Of a stretch of DNA of 64,000 nt, positions 7,973-16,572 are shown piece after piece. Origin of the DNA: Pseudomonas serbica (GTDB lineage Bacteria; Pseudomonadota; Gammaproteobacteria; Pseudomonadales; Pseudomonadaceae). The first letter of the stretch is position 1. Each line of letters opens with the position of its first letter. The position numbers and the translations under genes are program-made. Under the pieces are notes generated by a model that was not told the origin of the DNA, made no database searches, and worked only from the letters and a program-made list of their open reading frames with translations. Where the stretch lies: NCBI RefSeq assembly GCF_028823535.1, contig NZ_JAQIYM010000010.1, positions 1-64,000 of the forward strand, in the 5' to 3' direction.

Positions 7973-10294
7973 TTAATTCATCCAGCCCTTGACCCAATCC
8001 ATCACCGTTTCGCCGGAAGGGCTTTCGCCACCGCAAGCGGCACCGGGAGGCGGTTCGCTGCCGCGAATATACGGCATCTGCACGGCACCCGGGCAACCGG
8101 CGTCGGAACCTTGACCGGTTCGCGAGTCGACCCAGGCCTGAACGATATTATCCGGCTGCGGCATGTCCAGCGGCAACGGGTCGGCCTTGCGCATGAAGCT
8201 GGTCCAGACCTGCAATGCACCGGTAGCACCGGTGAACGGTGTCTTGCCGTTATCGTCGCGCCCCAGCCAGACCACCGCCAACAGGTCCTGACTGAACCCG
8301 GCGAACCAGCTGTCTCGCGAATCGTTACTGGTGCCGGTCTTGCCCGCCAGGTTCAAGGTCTTTGGTAACACGTTGTAAACCGAGCTGCCCGTACCCTCAC
8401 GCATGACGCGCTGCATGGCACTCTGGATCAGGTAGATCGACGCCGGGTCGAAACGCTGCTGGATCTGGAACGGATAGCGCTTGAGCGGCTCGCCTTCGGC
8501 CGTCAATACGCTACGAATCCCACGCATTGGCGTATTGAAACCACCGTTGGCGAGCGTCTGGTACATGGTCGCCACTTCGATCGGGGTCATGCCGCCAGCG
8601 CCCAGCAACATCGACGGGAAGGCCGGGAACTCGCGGCTGACACCCAGGCGTCCAACTGTCTTGAGCACGTTCGGCACGCCTACGGCCAGACCCAGGCGCG
8701 CCGTCGACAGGTTATAGGAATGCGCCAGCCCTTGATAAAGGAACACCGTGCCATGGGAACGGCGGTCATAGTTCTGCGGCTTCCACACCTGGCCGTCCGC
8801 GCCCTTGACCGAGAAAGACTCGTCTGACAGCCAACTGGTCAATGTGTACTGGCTCGGTTTTTCCAGCGCCGTCAGATACACCGCCGGCTTGATCAACGAG
8901 CCGATCGGTCGTACCGCGTCCAGTGCCCGGTTGAAACCGGCAAAGCTGGCCTGGCGACTGCCGATCATCGCCTGCACCTCGCCGGTTTCCGGGTTGGTCA
9001 CGACCATGGCGGCCTCGACATCATCCGAACCCTTGCGACCGGACAGGCGCTTGAACGTGTCGTTGACCGAGGCCTCGGCTTTCATCTGCAGGATCGGATC
9101 GAAACTGGTAAAGATCCGCAGCCCCTCTTCGGTCAAGTCTTCGTCGCGGTAGTCTTCGCGCAACTGGCGCTTGACCAGATCAAGGAAGCCGGGGAACGAG
9201 CTGTCCGCCAGGCTGCCGCGCTTGGTCACGCCCAGCGGCATTTTCTTCGCTGCATCGACCTGCTCGGCCGTGGCCACGCCCTGCTCCTGCAGCACATCGA
9301 GCACCAGGTTACGCCGTTCCAGTGCCCGCTCCGGATACCGGCGCGGGTTGTAGGAGGAAGGCCCCTTGACCATGCCCACCAGCAAGGCCACCTGATGCAG
9401 CTTGAGCTCGGCCAGTGGCTGACTGAAGAAGAACTGGCTGGCCAACCCGAAACCGTGCACCGCGCGCTGACCATCCTGGCCGACAAACACTTCGTTGAGG
9501 TAAGCCTCGAGGATCTCACGCTTGTCGTAGTGCAGTTCGAGCAGCAGCGCCATCATCGCTTCGGTAAGCTTGCGGCTCAGGCTACGCTCGTTGGTCAGGT
9601 AGAAGTTCTTGACCAGCTGTTGAGTCAGGGTACTACCGCCCTGGCGCATGCGGCCCGACGAACCGTTGACCCAGATCGCCCGGGCAATCGACTTCGGCGA
9701 GACGCCGAAGTGGTGATAGAAATCACGGTCCTCGACAGCGACCAACGTGTCGAGCAGATACGGCGGCACCTGGTCGATCTTGATCAGGATCCGGTCTTCG
9801 AGGTTTTTCGGGTACAGGCCGCCGATCAGCAGCGGCTCCAGGCGCACTACCGACAGCTTCGCGCCCTTGGTCGACGATAGTTCGGCCACATAGTCACCCG
9901 AGAAGCGCACACGCACGGGTTGCGCCTGCTCCATGCCCTCATAGAACTGGAAGCCACGGGTATTCAGATCGACGGTATTGCCGTTGACCGAAGCCGCGCC
10001 CGGACCATTGGCCACGCTTTCACGGCGATAGCCCAGGGCATCGAGCTCGGTGAGAAAATCGTCCCTGCTCAGCTTTTGTCCGACGAACAGCTCGAGCGGA
10101 CGCGCGTAGACCTTGGCCGGAATGGTCCAGCGCTTGCCGGAGAACTTCTCCTGCACGATGGCATCGAGGTAAACGGCGAACCCGGCCAGCACCACAAGGC
10201 CGACCAGACTGAGTTTAAGGGCCCAGCCCATCCAGGGCCGCAGGCCTTTGGAGGGTGGTTTCTTTGGGGTACGGGGGGATCGAGTACGAGTCAT
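7973..10294 (-). CDS. mrcB: Bifunctional penicillin-binding protein 1b
   Basis: This 773-residue class A PBP polymerises and cross-links peptidoglycan. A basic cytoplasmic tail and one membrane helix (about residues 25-48) come first, followed by a UB2H-type region. The GT51 glycosyltransferase has EDRDFYHHFG with the catalytic glutamate, and GGSTLTQQLVKN. The transpeptidase has the SLIK serine motif, SYN, and KTGTS. The C-terminus has a short Cys-containing tail (DAGCPGAVQ...GAACGG). The downstream lipoprotein is its likely activator. Length and all catalytic motifs are normal. Confidence 0.97.
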   Translation of the reverse strand: MTRTRSPRTPKKPPSKGLRPWMGWALKLSLVGLVVLAGFAVYLDAIVQEKFSGKRWTIPAKVYARPLELFVGQKLSRDDFLTELDALGYRRESVANGPGAASVNGNTVDLNTRGFQFYEGMEQAQPVRVRFSGDYVAELSSTKGAKLSVVRLEPLLIGGLYPKNLEDRILIKIDQVPPYLLDTLVAVEDRDFYHHFGVSPKSIARAIWVNGSSGRMRQGGSTLTQQLVKNFYLTNERSLSRKLTEAMMALLLELHYDKREILEAYLNEVFVGQDGQRAVHGFGLASQFFFSQPLAELKLHQVALLVGMVKGPSSYNPRRYPERALERRNLVLDVLQEQGVATAEQVDAAKKMPLGVTKRGSLADSSFPGFLDLVKRQLREDYRDEDLTEEGLRIFTSFDPILQMKAEASVNDTFKRLSGRKGSDDVEAAMVVTNPETGEVQAMIGSRQASFAGFNRALDAVRPIGSLIKPAVYLTALEKPSQYTLTSWLSDESFSVKGADGQVWKPQNYDRRSHGTVFLYQGLAHSYNLSTARLGLAVGVPNVLKTVGRLGVSREFPAFPSMLLGAGGMTPIEVATMYQTLANGGFNTPMRGIRSVLTAEGEPLKRYPFQIQQRFDPASIYLIQSAMQRVMREGTGSSVYNVLPKTLNLAGKTGTSNDSRDSWFAGFSQDLLAVVWLGRDDNGKTPFTGATGALQVWTSFMRKADPLPLDMPQPDNIVQAWVDSRTGQGSDAGCPGAVQMPYIRGSEPPPGAACGGESPSGETVMDWVKGWMN

Positions 10295-10409
10295 GGCGGC
10301 GGATTATACGCACTTTATTCATACTCAACAGGAGGCCCGCGAGTTTGCGTTAGGCTGGCTAGACGCCATAATGACGACCTGAATTTTTTCCGACTCTTAA
10401 GGATCGCCT

Positions 10410-11966
10410 GTGAGCCAGTCCCTGATCGCCGCCCTGCAAAATCCGGCCCTCTACCCGCATCCTGTAGATGGATTCAAGGTCATCGAGACCCACATTTCCT
10501 GGGTCGTGCTTACCGGCCCCTTTGCTTATAAAGTGAAGAAGCCGATGAACTTCGGTTTCCTCGACTTCACCACCCTTGAGGCTCGCGGGCATTTCTGCGC
10601 CGAAGAGCTGCGCCTGAACCAGCGCCTGACCCAGGATCTTTACCTCGAAGTGTTGCCGATCACCGGTAGCGCCGAAGCGCCGCAACTGGGCGGTGAGGGC
10701 CCGGTCATCGAGTACGCGCTGAAAATGCGCCAGTTTGGGCAGGACGGATTGCTCAGCACACTGCAAGCCAACGGCGAATTGACGCCTGCGCACATCGACC
10801 AGTTGGCTGACCAGATCGCCCGTTTCCACCTTGACGCACCACGAGTGCCGGCAGAACACGAAGCCGGGACCCCGGACAGTGTCATGGCACCGGTGCGACA
10901 AAACTTCGAGCAGATTCGCCCCTTCCTCAGCGACAAGGCCGACCTGCTGCAGCTGGATGCGTTGCTGGCCTGGGCCGAAAGCAGCTTCGAACGCCTCAAG
11001 CCACTGTTCGCCCAACGCAAGGCCGAAGGGTTTATTCGCGAATGCCACGGTGACATCCACTTGGGCAACGCAACAGTGATCGACGGCCGTGTCGTGATCT
11101 TCGACTGCATCGAATTCAACGAACCGTTCCGCTTCACCGACGTATACGCCGACACCGCCTTCCTGGCGATGGACTTGGAAGACCGCGGCCTGAAGTGCCT
11201 GGCCCGTCGATTCATCAGCCAATACCTTGAGCTGACCGGCGATTACCAGGGCCTGGAGCTGCTGAACTTCTATAAAGCCTACCGCGCACTGGTTCGCGCC
11301 AAGGTCAGCCTGTTCAGCATGCCGGCCGAGGCGACCCCGGTACAGCGCGCCACGACACTGCGCCAATATCGCAACTACGCCAACCTGGCGGAAAGCTACA
11401 GCACCATCCCTTCGCGCTTCATGGCCATCACCCACGGTGTTTCCGCCGTTGGCAAAAGCCACGTTGCCATGCGCCTGGTGGAAGCCCTGGGAGCCATTCG
11501 CCTGCGCTCCGACGTGGAACGCAAACGCCTGTTCGGCGAGCAAACCGTCACCAACGACCTGCAGGCCGGCATTTACAGTGCTGATGCCAGCGCGGCAACC
11601 TACCAGCGCCTGCACGAAATTGCCGCGGTGATCCTGCACGCCGGGTTCCCGGTGGTGGTCGATGCCACTTACCTCAAGCATTCGCAGCGCGACAGCGCGG
11701 CGAAAGTGGCCGAGGCCACCGGCGCGCCGTTCCTGATCCTTGACTGCAATGCCCCGCAAGCGGTGATCGAGAGCTGGCTGGCCCTGCGCCAGGCCGACCA
11801 GAAGGATCCGTCCGACGCCACTCTGGCCGTGATCGAAGCCCAGCAAGCCAGCCGCGAGGCATTGACGCCCGCAGAAATACTCTGCAGCAAACGCGTGCAG
11901 ACCAACGAAAGCGGAACCCTTGACACAGTAGTGGAACAGATTCGCCAGCGCCTGCCCGGACTATAA
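10410..11966 (+). CDS. Fusion of an aminoglycoside-phosphotransferase-like domain and a P-loop kinase-like domain
   Basis: The product has 518 residues. Residues 1-330 resemble the APH/choline-kinase fold, with HGDIHLGN as catalytic loop and VIFDCIEF as metal-binding segment. Residues 335-518 form an AAA_33-type P-loop domain with Walker A GVSAVGKSHVA and a VVVDATYL segment. The substrate is unknown. The two-domain architecture is common in pseudomonads beside mrcB, and there is no evidence that it gives antibiotic resistance. GTG start at 10410 with AAGGA upstream. A 13-bp hairpin follows the stop codon. Confidence 0.85.
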   Translation: MSQSLIAALQNPALYPHPVDGFKVIETHISWVVLTGPFAYKVKKPMNFGFLDFTTLEARGHFCAEELRLNQRLTQDLYLEVLPITGSAEAPQLGGEGPVIEYALKMRQFGQDGLLSTLQANGELTPAHIDQLADQIARFHLDAPRVPAEHEAGTPDSVMAPVRQNFEQIRPFLSDKADLLQLDALLAWAESSFERLKPLFAQRKAEGFIRECHGDIHLGNATVIDGRVVIFDCIEFNEPFRFTDVYADTAFLAMDLEDRGLKCLARRFISQYLELTGDYQGLELLNFYKAYRALVRAKVSLFSMPAEATPVQRATTLRQYRNYANLAESYSTIPSRFMAITHGVSAVGKSHVAMRLVEALGAIRLRSDVERKRLFGEQTVTNDLQAGIYSADASAATYQRLHEIAAVILHAGFPVVVDATYLKHSQRDSAAKVAEATGAPFLILDCNAPQAVIESWLALRQADQKDPSDATLAVIEAQQASREALTPAEILCSKRVQTNESGTLDTVVEQIRQRLPGL

Positions 11967-11976
11967 GGAAGCATTT

Positions 11977-12008
11977 CAGCCGTGGAGCCTGCTCCGGCTT
12001 CACGGCTG
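11977..12008 (+). terminator. Hairpin after the APH/P-loop fusion gene
   Basis: CAGCCGTGGAGCC / GGCTTCACGGCTG forms a 13-bp stem (one G-T pair) 10 nt after the stop codon. There is no good U-run, so intrinsic termination is uncertain. It may also be a solitary REP-like palindrome. Confidence 0.45.
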
Positions 12009-12057
12009 TCAAATAGTGGCCCTATACTGGCGTCATAAATCCAACAGGTGACACGCC

Positions 12058-12402
12058 ATGAGCCAGCCGAAACTGCTCGATACCCCGCTTTATGCCTTGC
12101 TGCACAAAGACGACATCGCTGGCTTCAACAAAGAGCGCCCAGAGCAAGGACCTATCGACATGGTCGGTGGTGATTTTCGCGGGTTGGACCTGCGCGAGTT
12201 GAATGCCGACGGCATCGACTTCACAGACGCCTACTTTCGCTCAGCCGATTTGCGCGGCATTGATTTTCGCAATGCTTCGCTTGAAGGTGCGAGCCTCGCC
12301 CACGCTCAGATATCCGGCGCCTACTTTCCGGCGGAGCTGAGCGCCGACGAAATCCTGATGTCGATGAACTTCGGTACGCGCCTGCGTTATCGCACCCGCT
12401 GA
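12058..12402 (+). CDS. Pentapeptide-repeat protein
   Basis: The product has 114 residues. Five-residue periodicity with Leu/Phe at the central position is clear over residues 38-90 (units such as DFRGL, DLREL, NADGI, DFTDA, YFRSA, DLRGI, DFRNA, SLEGA). This predicts a short right-handed quadrilateral beta helix. No signal peptide. The function is unknown. A resistance role is known for some long pentapeptide proteins but is not supported here given the short repeat block. It is a stand-alone gene. Confidence 0.85.
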   Translation: MSQPKLLDTPLYALLHKDDIAGFNKERPEQGPIDMVGGDFRGLDLRELNADGIDFTDAYFRSADLRGIDFRNASLEGASLAHAQISGAYFPAELSADEILMSMNFGTRLRYRTR

Positions 12403-12645
12403 GCACCCGTCTAAATTGACAAGTCCAGCGCCCTCGCCTCGCGCTTGACTACGGGCTTTTTCGCGCTGAAATTCGCATTTTTAATGGCTATACCCTTCCT
12501 TATCGGCGCTTTTCGAAGCACCCGTGCCTGCCGCCGCTTAGAAGCATTTGCGTCAAAAACGAGCAAAGAATCACGCTTTTCCTACTGATGGCTACACTCC
12601 TCAGAAGCTTGCCCACGCACCATTCGGCCATCGCAAGGAGGCTTG
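12403..12645 (+). other. Intergenic region, no gene seen
   Basis: About 240 nt with no plausible reading frame or clear hairpin. It presumably carries the promoter of the TfoX-C/cbpA genes. A Shine-Dalgarno AAGGAGG is at 12635-12641. Confidence 0.5.
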
Positions 12646-12918
12646 ATGAATGATGAACTGCAACACCTGAAAAATCTTGGCAAGACGTCGGCGCAGTGGC
12701 TGCATGCCGTGGGCATCCACAGCGCCTCGGACTTGCGTCGCCTGGGGGCGGTGGATGCTTATCGGGCCGTGCGCACGCGCGGGTTTCGGGCGTCCAAGGT
12801 GTTGTTGTACGCGATCGAAGGCGCGCTGATGGACGTGCACTGGAACGACATTCCCGCCGAACGCAAGGAAGCCCTGAACAAACAACTCGAAGCCATCTCG
12901 TCCCGCCACAAGAATTGA
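12646..12918 (+). CDS. TfoX C-terminal-domain protein
   Basis: This 90-residue protein corresponds only to the C-terminal helix-hairpin-helix-like domain of TfoX/Sxy (LKNLGKTSAQWLHAVGIHS...LRRLGAVDAY). The N-terminal domain of full-length competence regulators is missing. Such stand-alone TfoX-C proteins are widespread and their function is unproven. ATG at 12646 follows AAGGAGG. It lies 16 nt upstream of cbpA and is likely co-transcribed with it. Confidence 0.85.
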   Translation: MNDELQHLKNLGKTSAQWLHAVGIHSASDLRRLGAVDAYRAVRTRGFRASKVLLYAIEGALMDVHWNDIPAERKEALNKQLEAISSRHKN

Positions 12919-12934
12919 ACGAGTACCGCTCGCC

Positions 12935-13744
12935 ATGTACTTACTTGGGGAACAACCGGCTTACGCCGAAACACTGATCAATCGACTGCAAAACATTCCC
13001 GCCAGACTGCTGCAGGGTTTGGCACCGAGTGGGCCCGCCATCGAGTTTCCCGCCATCGACGACCTCGCTGCCGCGCTGCCCAGCGACCAACTGTACGTGC
13101 TGGATATCGGCCGGCTGCACGGCTGTATCGATGATCGCGCACTGTTCTACCTGCGCCAGGGCGACCTGATCGGCCTGCGTCAGGACGCTGGCCTGCCGCG
13201 CTGTCGCTTGTGCAGCAAGACGCCCCTGGCGCTGACGCCCTACCTTCGATCCCAGGTGTTCCAGCATATCTATGCCGACCCGGCCCGCTCGGAGCTGTTC
13301 CTGCAGTACATGGCGGGCCAGACCGCCCTGCTGTCCGATGCCGTGGCACGACTCAAGCAGCCAGAGTTTCGCGCCACCAACGGCTTCCAGCGAGTCGCCA
13401 GCGGCGAAACGCTGATCCGTCAGGGCGATGAGGCGGACCACGTATTCGTGATCATTGAGGGTCACGCCGAAGCGTTCGTCGATGGATTCAAAGTGGGCGA
13501 CGTGCCCAAGGACGAGATTTTCGGCGCCATGGCGGTGTTTACCGGCGAGAAACGCAATACCACGGTCATCACCGCCGAACCGAGCACCATCATGCGCATA
13601 CCCAAGGATCAGTTTTTGAGCCTCACCCAGAGCAATCCGAAGATTGCCGGCAGCCTGATCGAGAGCATGGCCCGCAGAATCGACTTGCTGAATAAACAGG
13701 TAACACAACTGATGGCATTGAAAACGACAGGCAGAACCCAGTAA
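12935..13744 (+). CDS. cbpA: Cyclic-nucleotide-binding domain protein, CbpA-like
   Basis: The product has 269 residues. The C-terminal half (about 135-250) is a cNMP-binding beta barrel (GETLIRQGDEADHVFVIIEG ... EIFGAMAVFTGEKRNTTVI). It is not followed by a DNA-binding helix-turn-helix, so it is not a Crp-type regulator. The N-terminal half contains a short CRLC motif and is otherwise uncharacterised. P. aeruginosa CbpA, a polar cAMP-binding protein encoded immediately before prrF, has this architecture and neighbourhood. That supports the name, although no cAMP binding is shown here. Confidence 0.78.
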   Translation: MYLLGEQPAYAETLINRLQNIPARLLQGLAPSGPAIEFPAIDDLAAALPSDQLYVLDIGRLHGCIDDRALFYLRQGDLIGLRQDAGLPRCRLCSKTPLALTPYLRSQVFQHIYADPARSELFLQYMAGQTALLSDAVARLKQPEFRATNGFQRVASGETLIRQGDEADHVFVIIEGHAEAFVDGFKVGDVPKDEIFGAMAVFTGEKRNTTVITAEPSTIMRIPKDQFLSLTQSNPKIAGSLIESMARRIDLLNKQVTQLMALKTTGRTQ

Positions 13745-13800
13745 ATACAAGGAATTGGAACGTGCGTGCGACACGAATCAAACAAATGGGAAATCACCTG

Positions 13801-13833
13801 TTGACTTGGTAATGAGAATCGATATGATTATCA
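13801..13833 (+). promoter_or_regulatory. prrF promoter with overlapping Fur box
   Basis: TTGACT (13801-13806), a 16-nt spacer and TATGAT (13823-13828) form a good sigma-70 promoter. An AATGAGAATCGATATGATTA-type sequence across 13811-13833 matches the Fur consensus and overlaps the -10. Fur-Fe would therefore block transcription when iron is plentiful. Confidence 0.85.
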
Positions 13834-13834
13834 C

Positions 13835-13947
13835 AACTGGTCGCGAGACTGGTCGATTTTCTGGAAAGCCCTTGGTTCGGACTCTCAGATTATCTCCTCA
13901 TCAGGCTAATCACGGTTATTTGACCCGGCTCTTGCCGGGTCTTTTTT
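13835..13947 (+). ncRNA. prrF: PrrF iron-responsive small RNA
   Basis: About 113 nt. It begins AACTGGTCGCGAG, carries the conserved target-pairing core TCTCCTCATCAGGCTAATC, and ends in the terminator GACCCGGC-TCTT-GCCGGGTC-T7. These are the signatures of the PrrF1/PrrF2 RNAs of Pseudomonas. Under iron starvation PrrF represses mRNAs of iron-rich proteins such as sodB and TCA-cycle enzymes. Only one copy is present, next to cbpA, whereas P. aeruginosa has two in tandem at this site. Confidence 0.93.
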
Positions 13948-13948
13948 T
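13922..13948 (+). terminator. Terminator of prrF
   Basis: Eight-base-pair stem GACCCGGC/GCCGGGTC, loop TCTT, then seven T. Intrinsic terminator forming the 3' end of the sRNA. Confidence 0.92.
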
Positions 13949-14038
13949 GCCTGTGCAAAAGTCATCCGGCGCTGCGCCAAGTATCCTGAGCACCTGAGTA
14001 CTGCTCGCACCGGGCAAGGGCGTCATTTGAGGACCAGC

Positions 14039-14356
14039 ATGAAATTTTTGTGTACCGGCATTGAACTGGCCGAGGCCAGCAGCCGCGGTTTCGACATCGA
14101 CGGCCAGAAGCTTTTCGCCGTGCGCCGGGGCGGCCAGGTCTATGTCTACATCAACCGTTGCCCGCACCGAGGGGTCGGCCTGGAATGGAACCCTGACCAG
14201 TTCCTGGATCCCAGCAACAGCCTGATCCAGTGTGCGACCCATGGCGCCCTGTTCCTGATCGAGGACGGCGAATGTGTCGCCGGCCCGTGCGCGGGGCAAT
14301 CGCTGAGCCGTGTCGATAGCCGCGAGGACGCCCAGGGAATCTGGATCAGCCTCTAG
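14039..14356 (+). CDS. Rieske (2Fe-2S) protein
   Basis: This 105-residue stand-alone Rieske domain has both cluster motifs: CPHRG (first Cys-X-His) and CATHGALF (second Cys-X2-His). This gives the 2-Cys/2-His ligand set of a ferredoxin-like Rieske protein. No signal peptide or membrane anchor. It probably serves as an electron carrier for an unidentified oxygenase or reductase. GAGG lies 6 nt before the ATG. Its 3' end overlaps the convergent sfsA by 4 nt. Confidence 0.88.
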   Translation: MKFLCTGIELAEASSRGFDIDGQKLFAVRRGGQVYVYINRCPHRGVGLEWNPDQFLDPSNSLIQCATHGALFLIEDGECVAGPCAGQSLSRVDSREDAQGIWISL

Positions 14357-15066
14357 CCCCCGAGCAACACGTCCAGGCGCCGGTCCACCACCATCTCTTC
14401 ATGGCTCAGGCTTACGCCGTAGGCCAGCACTTCCACTCCGCACGCCACGGCCTCGCGCAGGGCCTGGGCGTAGGCCGGATCGATTTCTTCAGCCGGACGC
14501 ACGGCTTCGATACCAGTGAGATTGACGCAATACAATTGCACCGCGCGAATCCCGTCCCGAGCCAGATGCGCCAATTCGCGCAAATGCTTGGCCCCACGCT
14601 GGGTCACCGCGTCGGGAAACGCCGCCACGAGCGTGCCGTCATAGCCCAGCGTGACACTTTTGACTTCCACGTACGCTGGCCCGCCCGGGTAATCGAGGCG
14701 AAAATCGATGCGACTGCTTTCCTGACCGTACGCCACTTCGCGCTTAAGCTCGGTGAAGCCGTTCAACTCGCTGATGACGCCCGCCCGCAGCGCCTCTTCC
14801 ACCAAGCCATTGGCCCGTCCGGTATTCACGCAGAACAAGCGCCCGTGCGGGGTCTCGCCGACTTCCCAAGTGCCGGGCAACTTGCGCTTGGGATCATTGG
14901 AGCGACTGAACCACACTTGCCCGCCTTCCACCTGGCAATTGAGCATCGAGCCCGTGTTCGGGCAGTGAATGGTCAGTAATTCGCCATCGACGGTTTCGAT
15001 GTCGGCGAGAAAACGCTTGTAACGGCGAATCAGCCGACCTTCTTCGAGAGGGGGATGAAAACGCAT
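14353..15066 (-). CDS. sfsA: SfsA, sugar fermentation stimulation protein homologue
   Basis: The product has 237 residues and matches the SfsA family: N-terminal OB-like segment (GRLIRRYKRFLADI), and a C-terminal nuclease-like fold with YVEVKSVTL and DYPGGPAYVE acidic residues. The biochemical function is not settled; proposals are DNA binding or nuclease activity. Its ATG overlaps the stop codon of the upstream aminotransferase (TGATG), indicating an operon. Confidence 0.92.
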   Translation of the reverse strand: MRFHPPLEEGRLIRRYKRFLADIETVDGELLTIHCPNTGSMLNCQVEGGQVWFSRSNDPKRKLPGTWEVGETPHGRLFCVNTGRANGLVEEALRAGVISELNGFTELKREVAYGQESSRIDFRLDYPGGPAYVEVKSVTLGYDGTLVAAFPDAVTQRGAKHLRELAHLARDGIRAVQLYCVNLTGIEAVRPAEEIDPAYAQALREAVACGVEVLAYGVSLSHEEMVVDRRLDVLLGG

Positions 15067-16238
15067 CAGCCTTGCCAGCTCCGCAGGCCACGACCGATAC
15101 GCTCCACCGCTTCCTGTAAGCGTTCGAGGTTTTGGGTGTAGGCAAACCGTACGTGGTGCCCGGCTTGATAGCGGCCGAAGTCCAACCCCGGGGTAATCGC
15201 GACATGTTCGGTTTCGAGGAAATGACGGCAGAACGCGAAGGCATCGCCGCCGAACTTGCTGATATCGGCGTACAAGTAGAACGCACCTTCCGGTTCGACG
15301 GCGATACCGAAACCGAGCTCTCTCAGGGCCGGCAGCAGGAAATCCCGACGACGACCGAATTCGGCGCGACGCTCTTCCAGGATCGCAATGGTGGCCGGCT
15401 CAAAACAGGCCAACGCCGCATGCTGGGCCATGCTGGGCGCGCTGATGTAAAGATTTTGAGCGAGCTTTTCCAACTCACTCACCGCCGCGTCCGGCGCTAC
15501 CAGCCAGCCCAGACGCCAACCGGTCATGCCGAAATACTTGGAAAAACTATTCAGGACAAAGGCGCTGTCGTCGACTTCCAGCACGCTGGCCGCATCGGTG
15601 CCATAAGTCAGGCCATGGTAGATCTCATCCACCACCAAGTGACCATGGCGCTGCTTGATGGCCTGGGAGAGACCCGCCAGTTCGTCGCGAGTGAGGATCG
15701 TACCGGTCGGGTTGGCCGGGGATGCCACCAGCGCACCCACGCTGTCGTGATCCCAATGCCGGGCGATCAGATCCGGCGTCAGCTGATAACGCACGTCGGG
15801 CCCAACTGGGACAAGCTGCGCGGCGCCTTCCACCAGCCGCAGGAAATGCCGGTTGCACGGGTAACCCGGGTCGGCCAACAGCCAGTGTTTGCCAGGATCG
15901 ACCAGCAAGGCGCTGGCCAGCAGCAACGCACCAGACCCCCCAGGCGTGATAAGGATGCGGCGCGGGTCGATGTTCAAGCCATAACGCTGCTGATAAAAGC
16001 CCGAAATGGCCTCACGCAGCTCGGGAATGCCGCGGGCAGCGGTGTAACGCGTCTTGCCCCCTTCCAGCGCAGCCTGCCCGGCACGGATGATCGGCTCGGC
16101 GGTGGTGAAGTCCGGTTCGCCGATTTCCAGGTGGATCACATCATGACCGGCAGCCTGCAACTCATTGGCCCGCGCCAGCAGCGCCATGACATGGAAAGGT
16201 TCGATCGCGCGGCTGCGGGCACTGTAGGACTGAGCCAT
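15066..16238 (-). CDS. PLP-dependent class I/II aminotransferase
   Basis: The product has 390 residues, fold type I. Visible elements are a helix after ITPGGSGALLLASA binding cofactor phosphate, SPANPTGT, and the Schiff-base lysine in NSFSKYFGMTGWRLGW (SFSK). A C-terminal substrate-arginine region lies in HHVRFAYTQNLERL. It belongs to the aspartate/alanine/aromatic aminotransferase group; the exact substrate cannot be told from sequence. It is translationally coupled to sfsA. In Pseudomonas this gene often precedes dksA divergently, as here. Confidence 0.88.
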   Translation of the reverse strand: MAQSYSARSRAIEPFHVMALLARANELQAAGHDVIHLEIGEPDFTTAEPIIRAGQAALEGGKTRYTAARGIPELREAISGFYQQRYGLNIDPRRILITPGGSGALLLASALLVDPGKHWLLADPGYPCNRHFLRLVEGAAQLVPVGPDVRYQLTPDLIARHWDHDSVGALVASPANPTGTILTRDELAGLSQAIKQRHGHLVVDEIYHGLTYGTDAASVLEVDDSAFVLNSFSKYFGMTGWRLGWLVAPDAAVSELEKLAQNLYISAPSMAQHAALACFEPATIAILEERRAEFGRRRDFLLPALRELGFGIAVEPEGAFYLYADISKFGGDAFAFCRHFLETEHVAITPGLDFGRYQAGHHVRFAYTQNLERLQEAVERIGRGLRSWQG

Positions 16239-16572
16239 TGGCCTTCCTTCAACAGGGAAAAGAACCGATTCTACCCAAGCGCAGGAACGAGCGAGAACCT
16301 AAAGCGGTCAGAGGCCATATGACCCAGGCCGCAAACGAGCTGAGCGAGTGCCCCAGGTTTGACTAAAATCATTAATTGAGCAGGACTCCAGAGCCACCAG
16401 GCAACGCTTTGCCATCATTTGCAAGCACCGCGGGCTGCGCCCTCGACATCCGGGAGTAGCGCGGTCTGATTTGATCTGGTAAGTTCGCCCGCTTGCAGCC
16501 GCAGGGCCGGCAGGTGCCGGTGATGGAGCAATCCTGCGCAGATGGATTACAAGAGTAGAGGCGGTCTATTTC
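16239..16572. other. Intergenic region between divergent aminotransferase and dksA
   Basis: About 330 nt without a credible gene. It should hold both promoters. A small GCCGGCAGGTGCCGGTG hairpin is seen at about 16507-16523, in the dksA leader. The dksA ribosome site is weak (GAGG about 12 nt before the ATG). Confidence 0.5.

Noticed and set aside
10410..11966. Possible aminoglycoside resistance gene
   Set aside because: The APH fold is shared by many small-molecule kinases. The chromosomal position and fusion to a P-loop domain fit a housekeeping role.
12058..12402. Qnr-type quinolone resistance
   Set aside because: The pentapeptide block is far shorter than in Qnr proteins and lacks their length of about 218 residues.
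15066..16238. Naming the aminotransferase as a specific enzyme (aspC, alaA or tyrB)
   Set aside because: Sequence motifs show the fold and cofactor only; the substrate cannot be decided by eye.
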